Shown here piece after piece: positions 8,270 to 16,486 of a DNA stretch of 64,000 bases. A program made the position numbers and the translations under genes. The stretch's first letter is position 1; every line of letters starts with the position of its first letter. Below the pieces are notes generated by a model. It saw only the letters and a list, made by a program, of their open reading frames with translations. It did not search any database and was not told the origin of the DNA. Source of the stretch: an uncultured Pelagibacteraceae bacterium (lineage in GTDB: Bacteria > Pseudomonadota > Alphaproteobacteria > Pelagibacterales > Pelagibacteraceae); NCBI GenBank assembly GCA_902567685.1, contig CACFNH010000002.1:1-64000 (forward strand), read 5' to 3'.

Positions 8270-8974
8270 ATGGAAGAAATAACTCAAATCCGAAAGTTGA
8301 GTTTATGGATATTTTTTATCCCTTTAATAGCAATAAATTTATGTCTTTTTATCTCAATAAATTATGACTTATTTGAAAATACTATATTTAGAGTTGATCA
8401 GATAGGTAGAACTGATTTTACAATACCTTACATTGATGGAAGTTTATCCATAAGTAGAGCTTCAAGAACTTATCCAGCCTTTTTGATATTTAAACCAGGA
8501 ATGATAATAACAAGCATTCTCCTGTATTTTTATTGGAAAAAAAATAATGTTCTCGTCAATAAATTTAACGACATTTCAAATAAAAATTATAATTTTAAAA
8601 TTTTCGGAATTTTGTCAGCAATTTTTCTGGCTATTCATGCGTTATTACTAGGAGTAGAAGTTGATCTAAAAGCTTTTAAATTACTTAGACGAATAATACT
8701 TCTGAGTTTTATAATATTTGAAATAGTTGCCCAAGGTCTTTTGGTTTACAATTTTTATAAATTAAAAGAGAAAATAAAAAGTTTTTTTAATACAGCAATC
8801 TTAAGGTGTAAAATTGCTCTTGTTTTTGTTTTGGTCACTGTAGCTCTCGGTAGTCTTCCTATGCTAGTAACTAAAGGAAACGTTCATCTTAAACATGCGC
8901 TTGAGTGGAATTACTTTGTAGGAGTAATAATATTTTATTTATTAACTAGACTATTTTGGATTAAAAAAAGATAA
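8270..8974 (+). CDS. Conserved membrane protein, unknown function
   Basis: A 234-residue protein with about six hydrophobic segments, at roughly 12-33, 68-86, 108-130, 138-160, 178-200 and 212-229. A long extracytoplasmic loop lies after the first. The segment with H209, followed by ALEWN near the last helix, recalls Frag1/DRAM-like membrane proteins, but the match is too weak to name it. It starts 15 bp after the basic-peptide gene and is probably co-transcribed with it. A compact structured region follows immediately. Confidence 0.6.
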   Translation: MEEITQIRKLSLWIFFIPLIAINLCLFISINYDLFENTIFRVDQIGRTDFTIPYIDGSLSISRASRTYPAFLIFKPGMIITSILLYFYWKKNNVLVNKFNDISNKNYNFKIFGILSAIFLAIHALLLGVEVDLKAFKLLRRIILLSFIIFEIVAQGLLVYNFYKLKEKIKSFFNTAILRCKIALVFVLVTVALGSLPMLVTKGNVHLKHALEWNYFVGVIIFYLLTRLFWIKKR

Positions 8975-8982
8975 AACCCACT

Positions 8983-9165
8983 GCTTCTATCCCTTTCAGG
9001 ATAGAAACGTGAAGTTTTGGTTCGTCGTTGTAGGCGCTACCGCCGAACCTACCGATCAACCATTTTAGCGCTACTCAGTTGACCTTTCTGCCCTTTAAGC
9101 TTGGACCTCTCGGTTTTTCCCTAAATGGCCAGTTAAGAGTTGCCTCTTAATTAAAATCATTTGAC
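8983..9165 (-). ncRNA. Candidate structured RNA of unknown class
   Basis: This 248 bp spacer between two genes is visibly richer in G+C than its surroundings and carries at least four helices. They pair 9133-9139 with 9144-9150, 9054-9060 with 9078-9084 (one G-U), 9019-9024 with 9044-9049 (with nested pairing), and 8985-8992 with 8999-9006. On the minus strand the first has a GCAA (GNRA) tetraloop, and the last hairpin is followed by GTGGGTTTTATCTTTTTTT, which resembles termination; this favours the minus strand. I looked for RNase P, SRP, 6S, tmRNA and tRNA signatures and found none. It lies downstream of mnmA on the same strand and could be a 3'-UTR product or an independent gene. Confidence 0.5.
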
Positions 9166-9222
9166 CATATTTAATTAATTTAGTGTATCACTTTATGGTT
9201 GTTTTATTTTACCGTCTGTGGA

Positions 9223-10350
9223 TTAAGTGGATAAATTTTTATTCTCTGTTTTGTGAATCCAGCCTCCACCTAGAACTCGATCTCCATAACTATCTTTTGA
9301 ATAAAAGACGCAGGCTTGGCCTGGTGATATTCCTGTTTCTTTTTCTAGTATTTCAACAGAAGCAAAATTTCCTTTTAACTTAATCTTTGATTTTAATAAA
9401 TTTCCAGTAGATCTAACTTTTATATAAATTAAATCTTCAAAATCTTTTTCTTTTCCTAAAATATTTAAATCTCTTAAAAAAATTTTTTTAACAATTAGTG
9501 ACTCTTTCGGTCCTATTTTTATAGTGTTGGTTTTTGTATCAATATCCACTACGTATAACGGTTCAGAGCTTGAGACTTTGATTCCTCTTCTTTGGCCTAT
9601 TGTATAATTAATAATACCTTCATGTTTTCCAAGTTTATTTCCTTTAATATCAACTATGTTGCCTTCTTTAAAAGACTCTGGTCTAAATTTTTTAATTACA
9701 GAACTGTAATCTCCATTGGGAACAAAACAAATATCTTGGCTATCTGGTTTCTCCGCAACATTAAGTTTTAATTTAGAGGCTATTGTTCTTGTTTCTTGTT
9801 TGTCTATTTTTCCTAAAGGAAATCTCAAATAATCCAATTGTTCTTGGGAAGTACTAAATAAAAAATAACTTTGATCCCTATTTAAATCTTTAGCTCTATA
9901 CATCTTTGCTGTTCCATTATTCTGCATACGAACAACATAATGTCCTGTGATTAAAGCATCTGCTTTTAAATCCTTGGCATATTTAAATAAGTCTCTAAAT
10001 TTAACAGTTTGGTTGCATTGAACACATGGAATTGGAGTTTCGCCTGCTACATAACTATCTATAAATGAGTCTATAACTTCAGTTTTAAATTTTTTTTGAT
10101 AAAATAATATCTTATGTTTAATATCAAGTTGTTCTGAAACTCGTTTAGCATCCAAAATATCTTGTCCAGCGCAACACTGTCTTCCTCCTTCAGGTTTTTT
10201 TATATCGTCGTATAATTTAAGGGTAATTCCAGTAACATTATAACCTTCCTCTTTCATGAGTCCTGCCACAACTGAGGAGTCTACTCCCCCTGACATTGCT
10301 ACAACTACTCTTGTGCTTTCTGGAGATTTTTTTATTCCTAGTGAATTCAT
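9223..10350 (-). CDS. mnmA: tRNA-specific 2-thiouridylase MnmA
   Basis: Catalyses 2-thiolation of the wobble uridine (s2U34) in tRNAs for Glu, Gln and Lys. The 375-residue length is normal. The ATP-pyrophosphatase P-loop SGGVDSS is at about 20-26, the catalytic cysteines are in [12 protein letters not shown] and [10 protein letters not shown], and GHYVVR and IGQRRGI are family motifs. The C-terminal beta-barrel is present, including SPGQACVFY. It is the only gene on this strand between recX and the candidate structured RNA, which lies just beyond its 3' end. Confidence 0.93.
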   Translation of the reverse strand: MNSLGIKKSPESTRVVVAMSGGVDSSVVAGLMKEEGYNVTGITLKLYDDIKKPEGGRQCCAGQDILDAKRVSEQLDIKHKILFYQKKFKTEVIDSFIDSYVAGETPIPCVQCNQTVKFRDLFKYAKDLKADALITGHYVVRMQNNGTAKMYRAKDLNRDQSYFLFSTSQEQLDYLRFPLGKIDKQETRTIASKLKLNVAEKPDSQDICFVPNGDYSSVIKKFRPESFKEGNIVDIKGNKLGKHEGIINYTIGQRRGIKVSSSEPLYVVDIDTKTNTIKIGPKESLIVKKIFLRDLNILGKEKDFEDLIYIKVRSTGNLLKSKIKLKGNFASVEILEKETGISPGQACVFYSKDSYGDRVLGGGWIHKTENKNLST

Positions 10351-10390
10351 TATGAAATGTATATATTATAAAAAAGTATAATTATCCATT

Positions 10391-10567
10391 ATGCAATACG
10401 ATCTAGAACCTGGTAATTTTGTAATAAATCCATTAGAAAAAAGTTGGGGAATTGGCCAAATACAATCTATTATAAAGAATAAAGCCACAGTTAACTTTCA
10501 AAACTGTGGTAAAAAGGTAATTAATCTTGAGAATATTATTCTCAAAAAAATTCAATATGAACAGTGA
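10391..10567 (+). CDS. DUF3553 family protein
   Basis: A 58-residue protein. It shows the DUF3553 pattern LEPGNFVINP...WGIGQIQSI...ATVNFQNCGKKVI, a compact beta-rich domain resembling the RNA-polymerase-interacting (CarD/Tudor-like) fold found at the end of some UvrD-type proteins. Its stop codon overlaps the cysQ start by 11 bp, implying translational coupling. The start lies 40 bp from the divergent mnmA start. The biochemical role is not known to me. Confidence 0.8.
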   Translation: MQYDLEPGNFVINPLEKSWGIGQIQSIIKNKATVNFQNCGKKVINLENIILKKIQYEQ

Positions 10568-11336
10568 AAATTTAAAGAATTTAGCAGAGAACCTTATTGA
10601 GACTTTTCAAAAAGCAGGAGATGAGTCTATTAAAATTCAGAAACAAAATTTAGAAATAAAGACAAAAGAAGATGGGTCGCCTGTTACTAATGGAGATTTA
10701 AAAGTTAATGAAATTCTTACAGAAAAAATAATTCAGTTAACTCCCAATATTCCTGTCATTTCAGAGGAAACAGTTAATTTAAAGAAAAAAAATACTTTAA
10801 ATACTTTTTGGTTAATTGATCCAATTGATGGAACCAAAGAATATATTTCAGGTAAAGATGAGTACACACTTAATGCTGGTTTGATCATAAATAATCTTCC
10901 AGTTTTTGGATTTATTGGTGTGCCCAAAAAAGATAGAATTTTTTATTCTTTTGGAAAAAATTTTTCATTTTTACTTGAAAATAAAAAAAAAATTAAATTA
11001 GACTGTAAGAAAAAAAATCCAAATGGAAAAATTATTGGATTAACAAACCATGAAAATCCACCAGAAATTATATTAGGTAAATTAAAAGAATTTGGGGTGA
11101 CATCCTTTAGAAAATTAAGTAGCTCATATAAATACTGTGTTATAGCTACAGGAGAATATGACCTGTATGCCGACAAAGTTAGAGCAAATGAATGGGATGA
11201 CGCAGCCGGACATGCAATAGCAGAAAATGCTGGTGCTATCGTGACTGACTTAAACAATGAGTCTTTTAAATACGGAAAAGAAGACTATAAAAATCCAACA
11301 ATTTTAATAAGACGTAGTAAAGATTTGAATGCTTAA
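10557..11336 (+). CDS. cysQ: 3'(2'),5'-bisphosphate nucleotidase CysQ
   Basis: Inositol-monophosphatase-fold phosphatase, 259 residues, that recycles PAP/PAPS during sulfur assimilation. Metal-binding motifs are EE near residue 70 in VISEETV, DPIDGTKEY (~90-98) and EWDDAAGHAI near the C-terminus. I chose the ATG at 10557, which overlaps the DUF3553 stop, over the TTG at 10527, whose extra residues would lie inside the upstream gene. The product could alternatively be a generic inositol monophosphatase, but DGTKEY is typical of CysQ. Confidence 0.88.
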   Translation: MNSENLKNLAENLIETFQKAGDESIKIQKQNLEIKTKEDGSPVTNGDLKVNEILTEKIIQLTPNIPVISEETVNLKKKNTLNTFWLIDPIDGTKEYISGKDEYTLNAGLIINNLPVFGFIGVPKKDRIFYSFGKNFSFLLENKKKIKLDCKKKNPNGKIIGLTNHENPPEIILGKLKEFGVTSFRKLSSSYKYCVIATGEYDLYADKVRANEWDDAAGHAIAENAGAIVTDLNNESFKYGKEDYKNPTILIRRSKDLNA

Positions 11337-11472
11337 AACAATATCTATTATAATTTTATCAGTAACTTTTTTTGGAGTTCTTTTTTTTATTATTGTGAGA
11401 AATTCATTAAAAAAAAAATTGGAAGAACTTGTTAAAAAAGAAGAAAATAAAAAATCAAATAATTTTGATTAA
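11329..11472 (+). CDS. Small single-pass membrane protein
   Basis: The ATG at 11329 overlaps the cysQ stop, and the 47-codon frame encodes one hydrophobic helix (residues 3-23) followed by a lysine/glutamate-rich cytosolic tail with coiled-coil character. The 3' end overlaps the convergent recX by 18 bp. The overlap with cysQ and the plausible topology support a real gene. The function is unknown, and low-complexity chance coding is not excluded. Confidence 0.5.
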   Translation: MLKTISIIILSVTFFGVLFFIIVRNSLKKKLEELVKKEENKKSNNFD

Positions 11473-12015
11473 TTTTTTAAATTCTTCATGATCTAAATCA
11501 AGTATACGTTTTGACATTTCAAAACTAAACCCCGCTCTAGCTAAAATTCCCATATCCTTTTTATAAAATAATTCGCGGTTACCAATAGGTCTTACAGCTC
11601 CAATTCTTCGTCTTTTGCAAAGTTTTAAAGCAGAAATAAAATCAGGTTCTATTTTATCCTCTTTAATTTTATCAATACTTTTTTTAATAAACTCACTTTT
11701 AATCCCTTTTTGTCTTAAAGATTGATTAATTTTATTTATAGAATATCCTCTTCGCAAAAGCATTCTTGACTTAGAGTCCGAATATAACTCATCACTAATT
11801 AATCTATTTTTTTCTAAGTTGATTAATACTGTATCAATTATATTAGATAATTCTCTTTTTGATTTTGAGTTACCGAATTTATTCAAATATTTTTTTAAAA
11901 GATAAATCTTTAACTGTTGTTTGGAAGGACTATATTTTTCAAGATAGGCATAAGCTAAATCCCTTAAATTGGTGGTTAGTTCCTCAAAATCTTTTTTATT
12001 TGAAGTGGGATTCAT
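11455..12015 (-). CDS. recX: RecX-family regulatory protein
   Basis: A 186-residue helical protein with the RecX architecture: three repeats of three-helix units, with conserved LRDLAYAYLEKY, RLISDELYSDSKSRMLLRRGYSINKI and a C-terminal LARAGFSFEMSKRIL. RecX inhibits RecA filament growth. The gene is not next to recA here. It is separated by 26 bp from a divergent ABA4-like gene, so the promoters of both must overlap or lie in coding sequence. The basic segment LCKRRRIGAVRP agrees with DNA or RecA binding. Confidence 0.82.
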   Translation of the reverse strand: MNPTSNKKDFEELTTNLRDLAYAYLEKYSPSKQQLKIYLLKKYLNKFGNSKSKRELSNIIDTVLINLEKNRLISDELYSDSKSRMLLRRGYSINKINQSLRQKGIKSEFIKKSIDKIKEDKIEPDFISALKLCKRRRIGAVRPIGNRELFYKKDMGILARAGFSFEMSKRILDLDHEEFKKLIKII

Positions 12016-12041
12016 TTGTCTAATATACTATATTATTTAAA

Positions 12042-12512
12042 ATGATAAATAATCTTGAGACATATTTGACTTTTGAAAATATTTACCTGTTTGCAAATTG
12101 GGGAGTTATTCCTTTTTGGTTAATGCTGATTTTAGCTCCTAATCATGGCTCTACAAAGTTTTTAGTAAATTCTATTGTTGTACCTTTATTGCTCTCTATC
12201 GCATATGTATTTGTTGCCTATAAAGTTTACATTGAGGGCAATTTTTTAGAAGGATTTAATTTGTATATTGGTTTAGAGGAACTTTACACAATCTACTCAA
12301 ATGAAACTTTTTTACTGATTTTTTGGTTACATTTTCTTTCTATCAGTTTATTTGTTGGTTCCTGGATATCAAGAGACTCTCAGAGATACATGATCCCAAG
12401 AATACTAATAATACCATCAATCTTGCTGACATACTTTACTGGACCTATTGGTTTAGTTTTTTATTGGATTGTAAGAATTTTCTTTGCCAAGAAAATCAGT
12501 TTTAATGACTAA
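12042..12512 (+). CDS. ABA4-like (DUF4281) membrane protein
   Basis: A 156-residue protein with four to five hydrophobic segments. The start FENIYLFANWGVIPFWLMLILAP, the central GSWISRDSQRYMIPR and the end LTYFTGPIGLVFYWIVR are typical of the ABA4-like family. The plant member is linked to neoxanthin synthesis, and bacterial members have no settled function. The last 8 bp overlap the start of the next gene, ATGACTAA giving both start and stop, so the two are translationally coupled. Confidence 0.8.
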   Translation: MINNLETYLTFENIYLFANWGVIPFWLMLILAPNHGSTKFLVNSIVVPLLLSIAYVFVAYKVYIEGNFLEGFNLYIGLEELYTIYSNETFLLIFWLHFLSISLFVGSWISRDSQRYMIPRILIIPSILLTYFTGPIGLVFYWIVRIFFAKKISFND

Positions 12513-13092
12513 TCAATTTGATTTTTATTTTGACTTTGTAAGTCCTTATTCATTTTTAGCTCATAAAGAAATAAAAAGGTTAGAAAAAAAAACTTTTTTT
12601 AAAGTTCAATATAAACCAATTCTTTTAGGAGGACTTCATAATCTTCATGGTATTAAAGCTCCCGCGTTTATACCTTCAAAAGCAAAGTTCATGATACGAG
12701 ATTGTAAATTAGTTGCAGAAAAAAAGAAAATAAAATTTAAATTTAATTCTTACTTTCCAATCAAAACTGTAGATCTAATGAGAGGAGTTTTTATTGCAAA
12801 GGAAGATGAGTTTGAAAACTATTATATTGATAAAATTTTTGATTCTATTTGGAAAGATGGTTTAAATATGAATGATCAAAATATTATTGATAAAGTTCTA
12901 AAAAATACAAATATAAATCCAAAAACTTTCTTTTTAAGAGCATCGGGACAAAGTGTAAAAAATTTATTAAGAAAGAAAACAGATGAGGCTTTTGAAAAAG
13001 GTGTGTTTGGTGCTCCAACATTTCTCGTAAACAATAAAATCTTTTGGGGTCAAGATAGACTTGATTATGCAATGGCTGAAGCAAAAAAATAG
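12505..13092 (+). CDS. 2-hydroxychromene-2-carboxylate isomerase / DsbA-family oxidoreductase
   Basis: A 195-residue thioredoxin-fold (kappa GST/HCCA isomerase) protein. FYFDFVSPYSFLA at the N-terminus has the Ser of the glutathione-activating site in place of CxxC, and GVFGAPTFLVNNKIFWGQDRLDYA near the C-terminus is the family signature. Members isomerise 2-hydroxychromene-2-carboxylate in naphthalene breakdown, but in streamlined marine bacteria they more probably act on another glutathione-linked substrate. The ATG at 12505 is preferred to the TTG at 12484. Confidence 0.8.
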   Translation: MTNQFDFYFDFVSPYSFLAHKEIKRLEKKTFFKVQYKPILLGGLHNLHGIKAPAFIPSKAKFMIRDCKLVAEKKKIKFKFNSYFPIKTVDLMRGVFIAKEDEFENYYIDKIFDSIWKDGLNMNDQNIIDKVLKNTNINPKTFFLRASGQSVKNLLRKKTDEAFEKGVFGAPTFLVNNKIFWGQDRLDYAMAEAKK

Positions 13093-13093
13093 A

Positions 13094-13492
13094 TTATTTT
13101 CTCTCTTTTTCTACTATCTCTAAACCTGCATTTTTCAAAGCGTCAAATCCCCCGTTTACATGGGCAACATTTGTAAAACCCATATCAATAAGACTTTTGG
13201 TAGCCAAAGCAGATCTAAATCCTAAAGCACAGAAGAGTACCATCTTTTTTTGTTCTTCAAATTTACCTTGCTTGTAATAACTGCTCTTAGGATCAAGCCA
13301 AAATTCCAACATTCCTCTTGGAATATGTTTTGAGTTTTTTACAGTTCCCTCTTTCCAAAGTTCCCTGATGTCTCTTATGTCTACTAAAACACATTTTCCT
13401 TCCTCTTGAAGGAATTTCACTTTTTCAGCTTCTAAGGTTTCAATGTTTTTTAATGCCTCTTTAACCAAATCTTGTGAGGATTTTATTTTCAT
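13094..13492 (-). CDS. Rhodanese-like domain protein
   Basis: A 132-residue single-domain rhodanese from the preferred ATG at 13492. VDIRDIRE (37-44), HIPRGMLEFW and the active-site loop FCALGFRSA with C88 as the sulfur acceptor are visible. The size fits single-domain sulfurtransferases. A longer frame from 13558 would add 22 residues that overlap the divergent glycosyltransferase gene and do not fit the family. A TATACAAT box lies about 10 bp before the chosen start, suggesting a very short leader. Confidence 0.85.
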   Translation of the reverse strand: MKIKSSQDLVKEALKNIETLEAEKVKFLQEEGKCVLVDIRDIRELWKEGTVKNSKHIPRGMLEFWLDPKSSYYKQGKFEEQKKMVLFCALGFRSALATKSLIDMGFTNVAHVNGGFDALKNAGLEIVEKERK

Positions 13493-13535
13493 AATAAGAG
13501 GCAATTGTATACTATGATTTAGTTTTTTAGAAGTT

Positions 13536-14564
13536 ATGAAAGAAATAAAAAGTAACAAAAAAAGCGTAATAAAAAAAATTTTTATTAAAATTTGTCGACT
13601 GTTTGGTTACGAAATAATAGATCAAAGTGATTTTTTTATACCAACTTTAAATAAATCTATTAATGATCAAATTAGTATAAAAGGAGTAAAATCTATCAAC
13701 TTACCTTTGGGAGAGGTTAAAATTACAAGAAAGGTAAAATCTTTAGACATTATAATAAGAACTTGTTCGAGTGTTAATATGCTTACTCAAAACAAAAATA
13801 GAATCTTTGAAAAGGAAAAAATTGAATATACTTTAAGATCAATAAATTCAATATTAAAGAGTATAAAATATGCAAAAAGATCTATGGATGAATTATTATT
13901 TAAAGTTTTTATTGTTGACCATAACTCTGGACAAGAAAACCTGGGTAAAATCAAAAATTTAATAGAAAAATATTCAGTACAATTTAAAATATACAATCTC
14001 AATATAAAAGATTTTGAAGAAAAAATTAAAAAAACTAATCAAAAAAATGAAAAAGTTACTCCTAATCAAATTTCTAATATGTCTAATATTTATAAATCTT
14101 TACAAATATCAAAGGAAAATAGTTCAGATTTAATTTATTTTGTGGAAGATGATTATATACATGAAGAAATTAGTATTTCTGAAATGATACTTGCATATGA
14201 AAGAATAGCTTCATTAATTAAAAAAGACTTAATTCTTTGTCCTACAGATTATCCTTATTTATATAATAAAGCAGAAAATACTCAGATTTATCTAGGAGAA
14301 AAGTACCATTGGAGAAAGGTTAATGAAACTTTATGTACATTTTTAACTAGTAAAAAAATTGTTGAAAACCATTGGAAAAAATTTACTAGCATGTGTGAAT
14401 TTGAACATTATCCTTTCGAGTCTCCTTTACACAAAATTTATGAGGAAGAATTATGTATTTCCCCTGTACCTTCTCTTGCTATTCATTGTACAAATGTAAA
14501 TTCTATTTTTGGTTTATCCCCTAATATTAATTGGAAAAGACTTTGGGAGGAAAATAAAGTTTAA
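13536..14564 (+). CDS. Glycosyltransferase-like protein (GT-A fold)
   Basis: A 342-residue protein, probably a cytosolic sugar transferase acting on envelope glycans. SLDIIIRTCSS (~69-79) is the first Rossmann-like strand, LLFKVFIVDHNSG follows, and DLIYFVEDDYIHEE provides an EDDY acidic motif in the position of the DxD metal/nucleotide-sugar site. The C-terminal half has conserved-looking FEHYPFESP. The first ~30 residues are very basic. No membrane segment is seen. It is a single gene between rhodanese and amt. The donor and acceptor cannot be told from sequence. Confidence 0.6.
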   Translation: MKEIKSNKKSVIKKIFIKICRLFGYEIIDQSDFFIPTLNKSINDQISIKGVKSINLPLGEVKITRKVKSLDIIIRTCSSVNMLTQNKNRIFEKEKIEYTLRSINSILKSIKYAKRSMDELLFKVFIVDHNSGQENLGKIKNLIEKYSVQFKIYNLNIKDFEEKIKKTNQKNEKVTPNQISNMSNIYKSLQISKENSSDLIYFVEDDYIHEEISISEMILAYERIASLIKKDLILCPTDYPYLYNKAENTQIYLGEKYHWRKVNETLCTFLTSKKIVENHWKKFTSMCEFEHYPFESPLHKIYEEELCISPVPSLAIHCTNVNSIFGLSPNINWKRLWEENKV

Positions 14565-14572
14565 AAACAAAA

Positions 14573-14600
14573 GAGCCTGATAATTTTAATTATCAGGCTC
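14573..14600 (-). terminator. Hairpin terminator downstream of amt
   Basis: A perfect 13 bp stem (GAGCCTGATAATT and its complement) with a two-base loop lies 33 bp beyond the amt stop. On the minus strand it is followed by TTTTGTTTTT, as expected of an intrinsic terminator. On the plus strand it comes 8 bp after the glycosyltransferase stop and may also protect that 3' end. Confidence 0.75.
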
Positions 14601-14633
14601 AAATGTTTCCATACGAGATATGTAGAGAAAATT

Positions 14634-15926
14634 TTAATCTCTAATAGAGTATGCAACCACTCCTATTTCAGCTTTATCAGTTCCTAACTTTTCAGCCTCT
14701 TTACTAATTCTAAGACCAATAGTTGATTTTAAAGCACTAAATACAACATAAGAAAGTATAAAACTGAAAGCTACAACCGATACCGTTCCTATTACTTGAG
14801 TACCAAAAGATGTATCTCCATTGCTTAGCGGAACAACTAATGTCCCGAAGATTCCAGCAAACATATGTACTGGTATTGCTCCTACAACATCGTCCAGTCC
14901 TAAATTTTCTAACATTTTTGTTCCGAAGTACATAATTATAGATCCTATTGCTCCAATAAATATTGCAAGCATTGGACTAGGTGTTAACGGTTCTGCTGTA
15001 ATAGCTACTAAACCAGCTAGAGCTCCATTTAACATCATAATGACATCAGTTTTTCCTCCAATTAGTCGAGATACAGCTGCACCAACTACAGTTCCAGCTG
15101 CCCCAGCCAAGTGAGTGTTTACAGCAATTTTACTAATTGCATTCACGTCATCAAATGTTCCCATAGCAAGCTGACTGAAACCATTAAAACCAAACCATCC
15201 AAACCATAGTAAAAATGTTCCTAGTGTCGTTAAAGGAATACTCGAGGCTGCAAATGGTACCATAACTCTTTTACCGCCTTTTGAGGTAAATCTACCTGCT
15301 CTTGCACCTAAAACGATAACCCCTGCCAATGCGGCTGCTCCTCCACAGGCATGAACTATAGTTGATCCAGCAAAATCAGAAAACCCAGCAGTACTTAACC
15401 AACCGCCTCCCCATTGCCAGCCCATAGATATAGGATAAATAATACCTGCCATAGCTACAGCAAATACAAAAAATGGCCAGATTTTTATTCTTTCAGCTAC
15501 AGCTCCAGAAACAATTGAGACTGTTGCACAAACAAACATTGTTTGAAAAAACCAGTCAGAGCTATCAGAATATCCAACCCCTACTGTTGACTTGTCGCTC
15601 CAGATTGAAAAAGATCCCATAAAACCACCTTCTGGAATGCCATAAGCTAAATTATATCCAAATAAGAAAAATATTAGAGATGCTATTGCAAACTTTCCAA
15701 TATTTTTTGCTGCGATTGTTGAAACGCTTTTTGTAGTAACTAAACCACTTTCTAACATACAAAACCCAGCAGCCATAAAAGCAACCAGGACCCCACCTAT
15801 ATAAAAGGCTAAAGAATTGAAAATATATTGACCTTCCTCTGACATAGTCGTTTCAGCAAAACTAGAACTTGTCAAAGAGATAAATGCAATAATTCCAATT
15901 AATAAATTTAATAATTGTTTTTTCAT
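14634..15926 (-). CDS. amt: Ammonium transporter
   Basis: A 430-residue Amt/MEP/Rh channel. A signal-peptide-like N-terminus (cleavage probably after SFAET) is followed by eleven hydrophobic segments. Motifs include AAGFCMLESG, DFAGSTIVHACGG and TLGTFLLWFGWFGFNG; the pore histidines are expected in IVHACGG and in AVNTHLAGAAG, both present. It takes up ammonium at low concentration. No glnK (PII) gene is adjacent, which is usual in SAR11. It is followed by a strong hairpin, and the ~138 bp upstream to hup contains no other gene. Confidence 0.93.
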   Translation of the reverse strand: MKKQLLNLLIGIIAFISLTSSSFAETTMSEEGQYIFNSLAFYIGGVLVAFMAAGFCMLESGLVTTKSVSTIAAKNIGKFAIASLIFFLFGYNLAYGIPEGGFMGSFSIWSDKSTVGVGYSDSSDWFFQTMFVCATVSIVSGAVAERIKIWPFFVFAVAMAGIIYPISMGWQWGGGWLSTAGFSDFAGSTIVHACGGAAALAGVIVLGARAGRFTSKGGKRVMVPFAASSIPLTTLGTFLLWFGWFGFNGFSQLAMGTFDDVNAISKIAVNTHLAGAAGTVVGAAVSRLIGGKTDVIMMLNGALAGLVAITAEPLTPSPMLAIFIGAIGSIIMYFGTKMLENLGLDDVVGAIPVHMFAGIFGTLVVPLSNGDTSFGTQVIGTVSVVAFSFILSYVVFSALKSTIGLRISKEAEKLGTDKAEIGVVAYSIRD

Positions 15927-16022
15927 AAAACTCCTTTGTTATGAATCTTTTTAATGATTTGGATTTTTAAAAGAACTGTTATGTCTGAAATTTAGTTATG
16001 CAGATTCTGCAACTCAAGTCTT

Positions 16023-16056
16023 AACAGCCCTTATTTTAAAGAAAATAAGAGCTGTT
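16023..16056 (-). terminator. Stem-loop at the 3' end of hup
   Basis: A 15 bp stem with one mismatch (AACAGCCCTTATTTT paired with AAAATAAGAGCTGTT) and a four-base loop sits 9 bp beyond the hup stop codon. It lacks a good T-run on either strand, so it may be a 3'-end stabiliser or weak terminator. It also marks the upstream boundary of the amt promoter region. Confidence 0.55.
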
Positions 16057-16064
16057 AAATAATG

Positions 16065-16340
16065 CTATTTATTAAACATTTCTTTTAAGCTTTTAGCGGG
16101 TAAAAACTTAACTTTTTGTGAAGCTGCTATTTGGATAGACTCACCTGTTCTAGGGTTTCTGCCAACTCTAGCTTTTCTTTTGGCTACTTTATATGTACCA
16201 AAACCAGCTATTTTCACAGTTTCATCATTCTTTAATTCATTAAGAATGATTGTCGTAATTGAATCGAAAGTTCTTTCTGCATCAGCCTTGCTTTGACCCA
16301 ATGTGGACGATATCTTTGCTACTAGTTGTTTTTTGTTCAT
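16065..16340 (-). CDS. hup: HU-family nucleoid DNA-binding protein
   Basis: A 91-residue HU/IHF-family protein. MNKKQLVAKIS opens the first helix, VKIAGFGTYKVAKRKARVGRNPRTGESI is the DNA-binding beta-arm with the Pro that intercalates between bases, and KFLPAKSLKEMFNK closes the fold. It compacts and bends DNA as a dimer. The length and arm sequence favour HU over IHF. It is monocistronic in appearance, with a stem-loop just after the stop and a GGGGC ribosome site in the 10 bp upstream. Confidence 0.93.
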   Translation of the reverse strand: MNKKQLVAKISSTLGQSKADAERTFDSITTIILNELKNDETVKIAGFGTYKVAKRKARVGRNPRTGESIQIAASQKVKFLPAKSLKEMFNK

Positions 16341-16486
16341 TTATGCCCCTTTTTATTATGTTTTTAATCTCAACAAATAATAAGGAAAATCAACACTTTT
16401 ATTGGTATCTAAAATAAATATTAACACAATATATAGTAAGTGAAAAAATGTTGTATTTATTGATCTTTTTGAAGATTCAAAAAACG

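Noticed and set aside
9015-9050. tRNA T-arm-like GGTTCG in the structured spacer
   Set aside because: No acceptor stem, anticodon arm or CCA-side pairing can be built around it on either strand.
9183-9383. 66-codon plus-strand frame over the mnmA 3' end
   Set aside because: Most of it is antisense to the conserved C-terminal barrel of MnmA; no ribosome site, and its composition is what AT-rich antisense gives.
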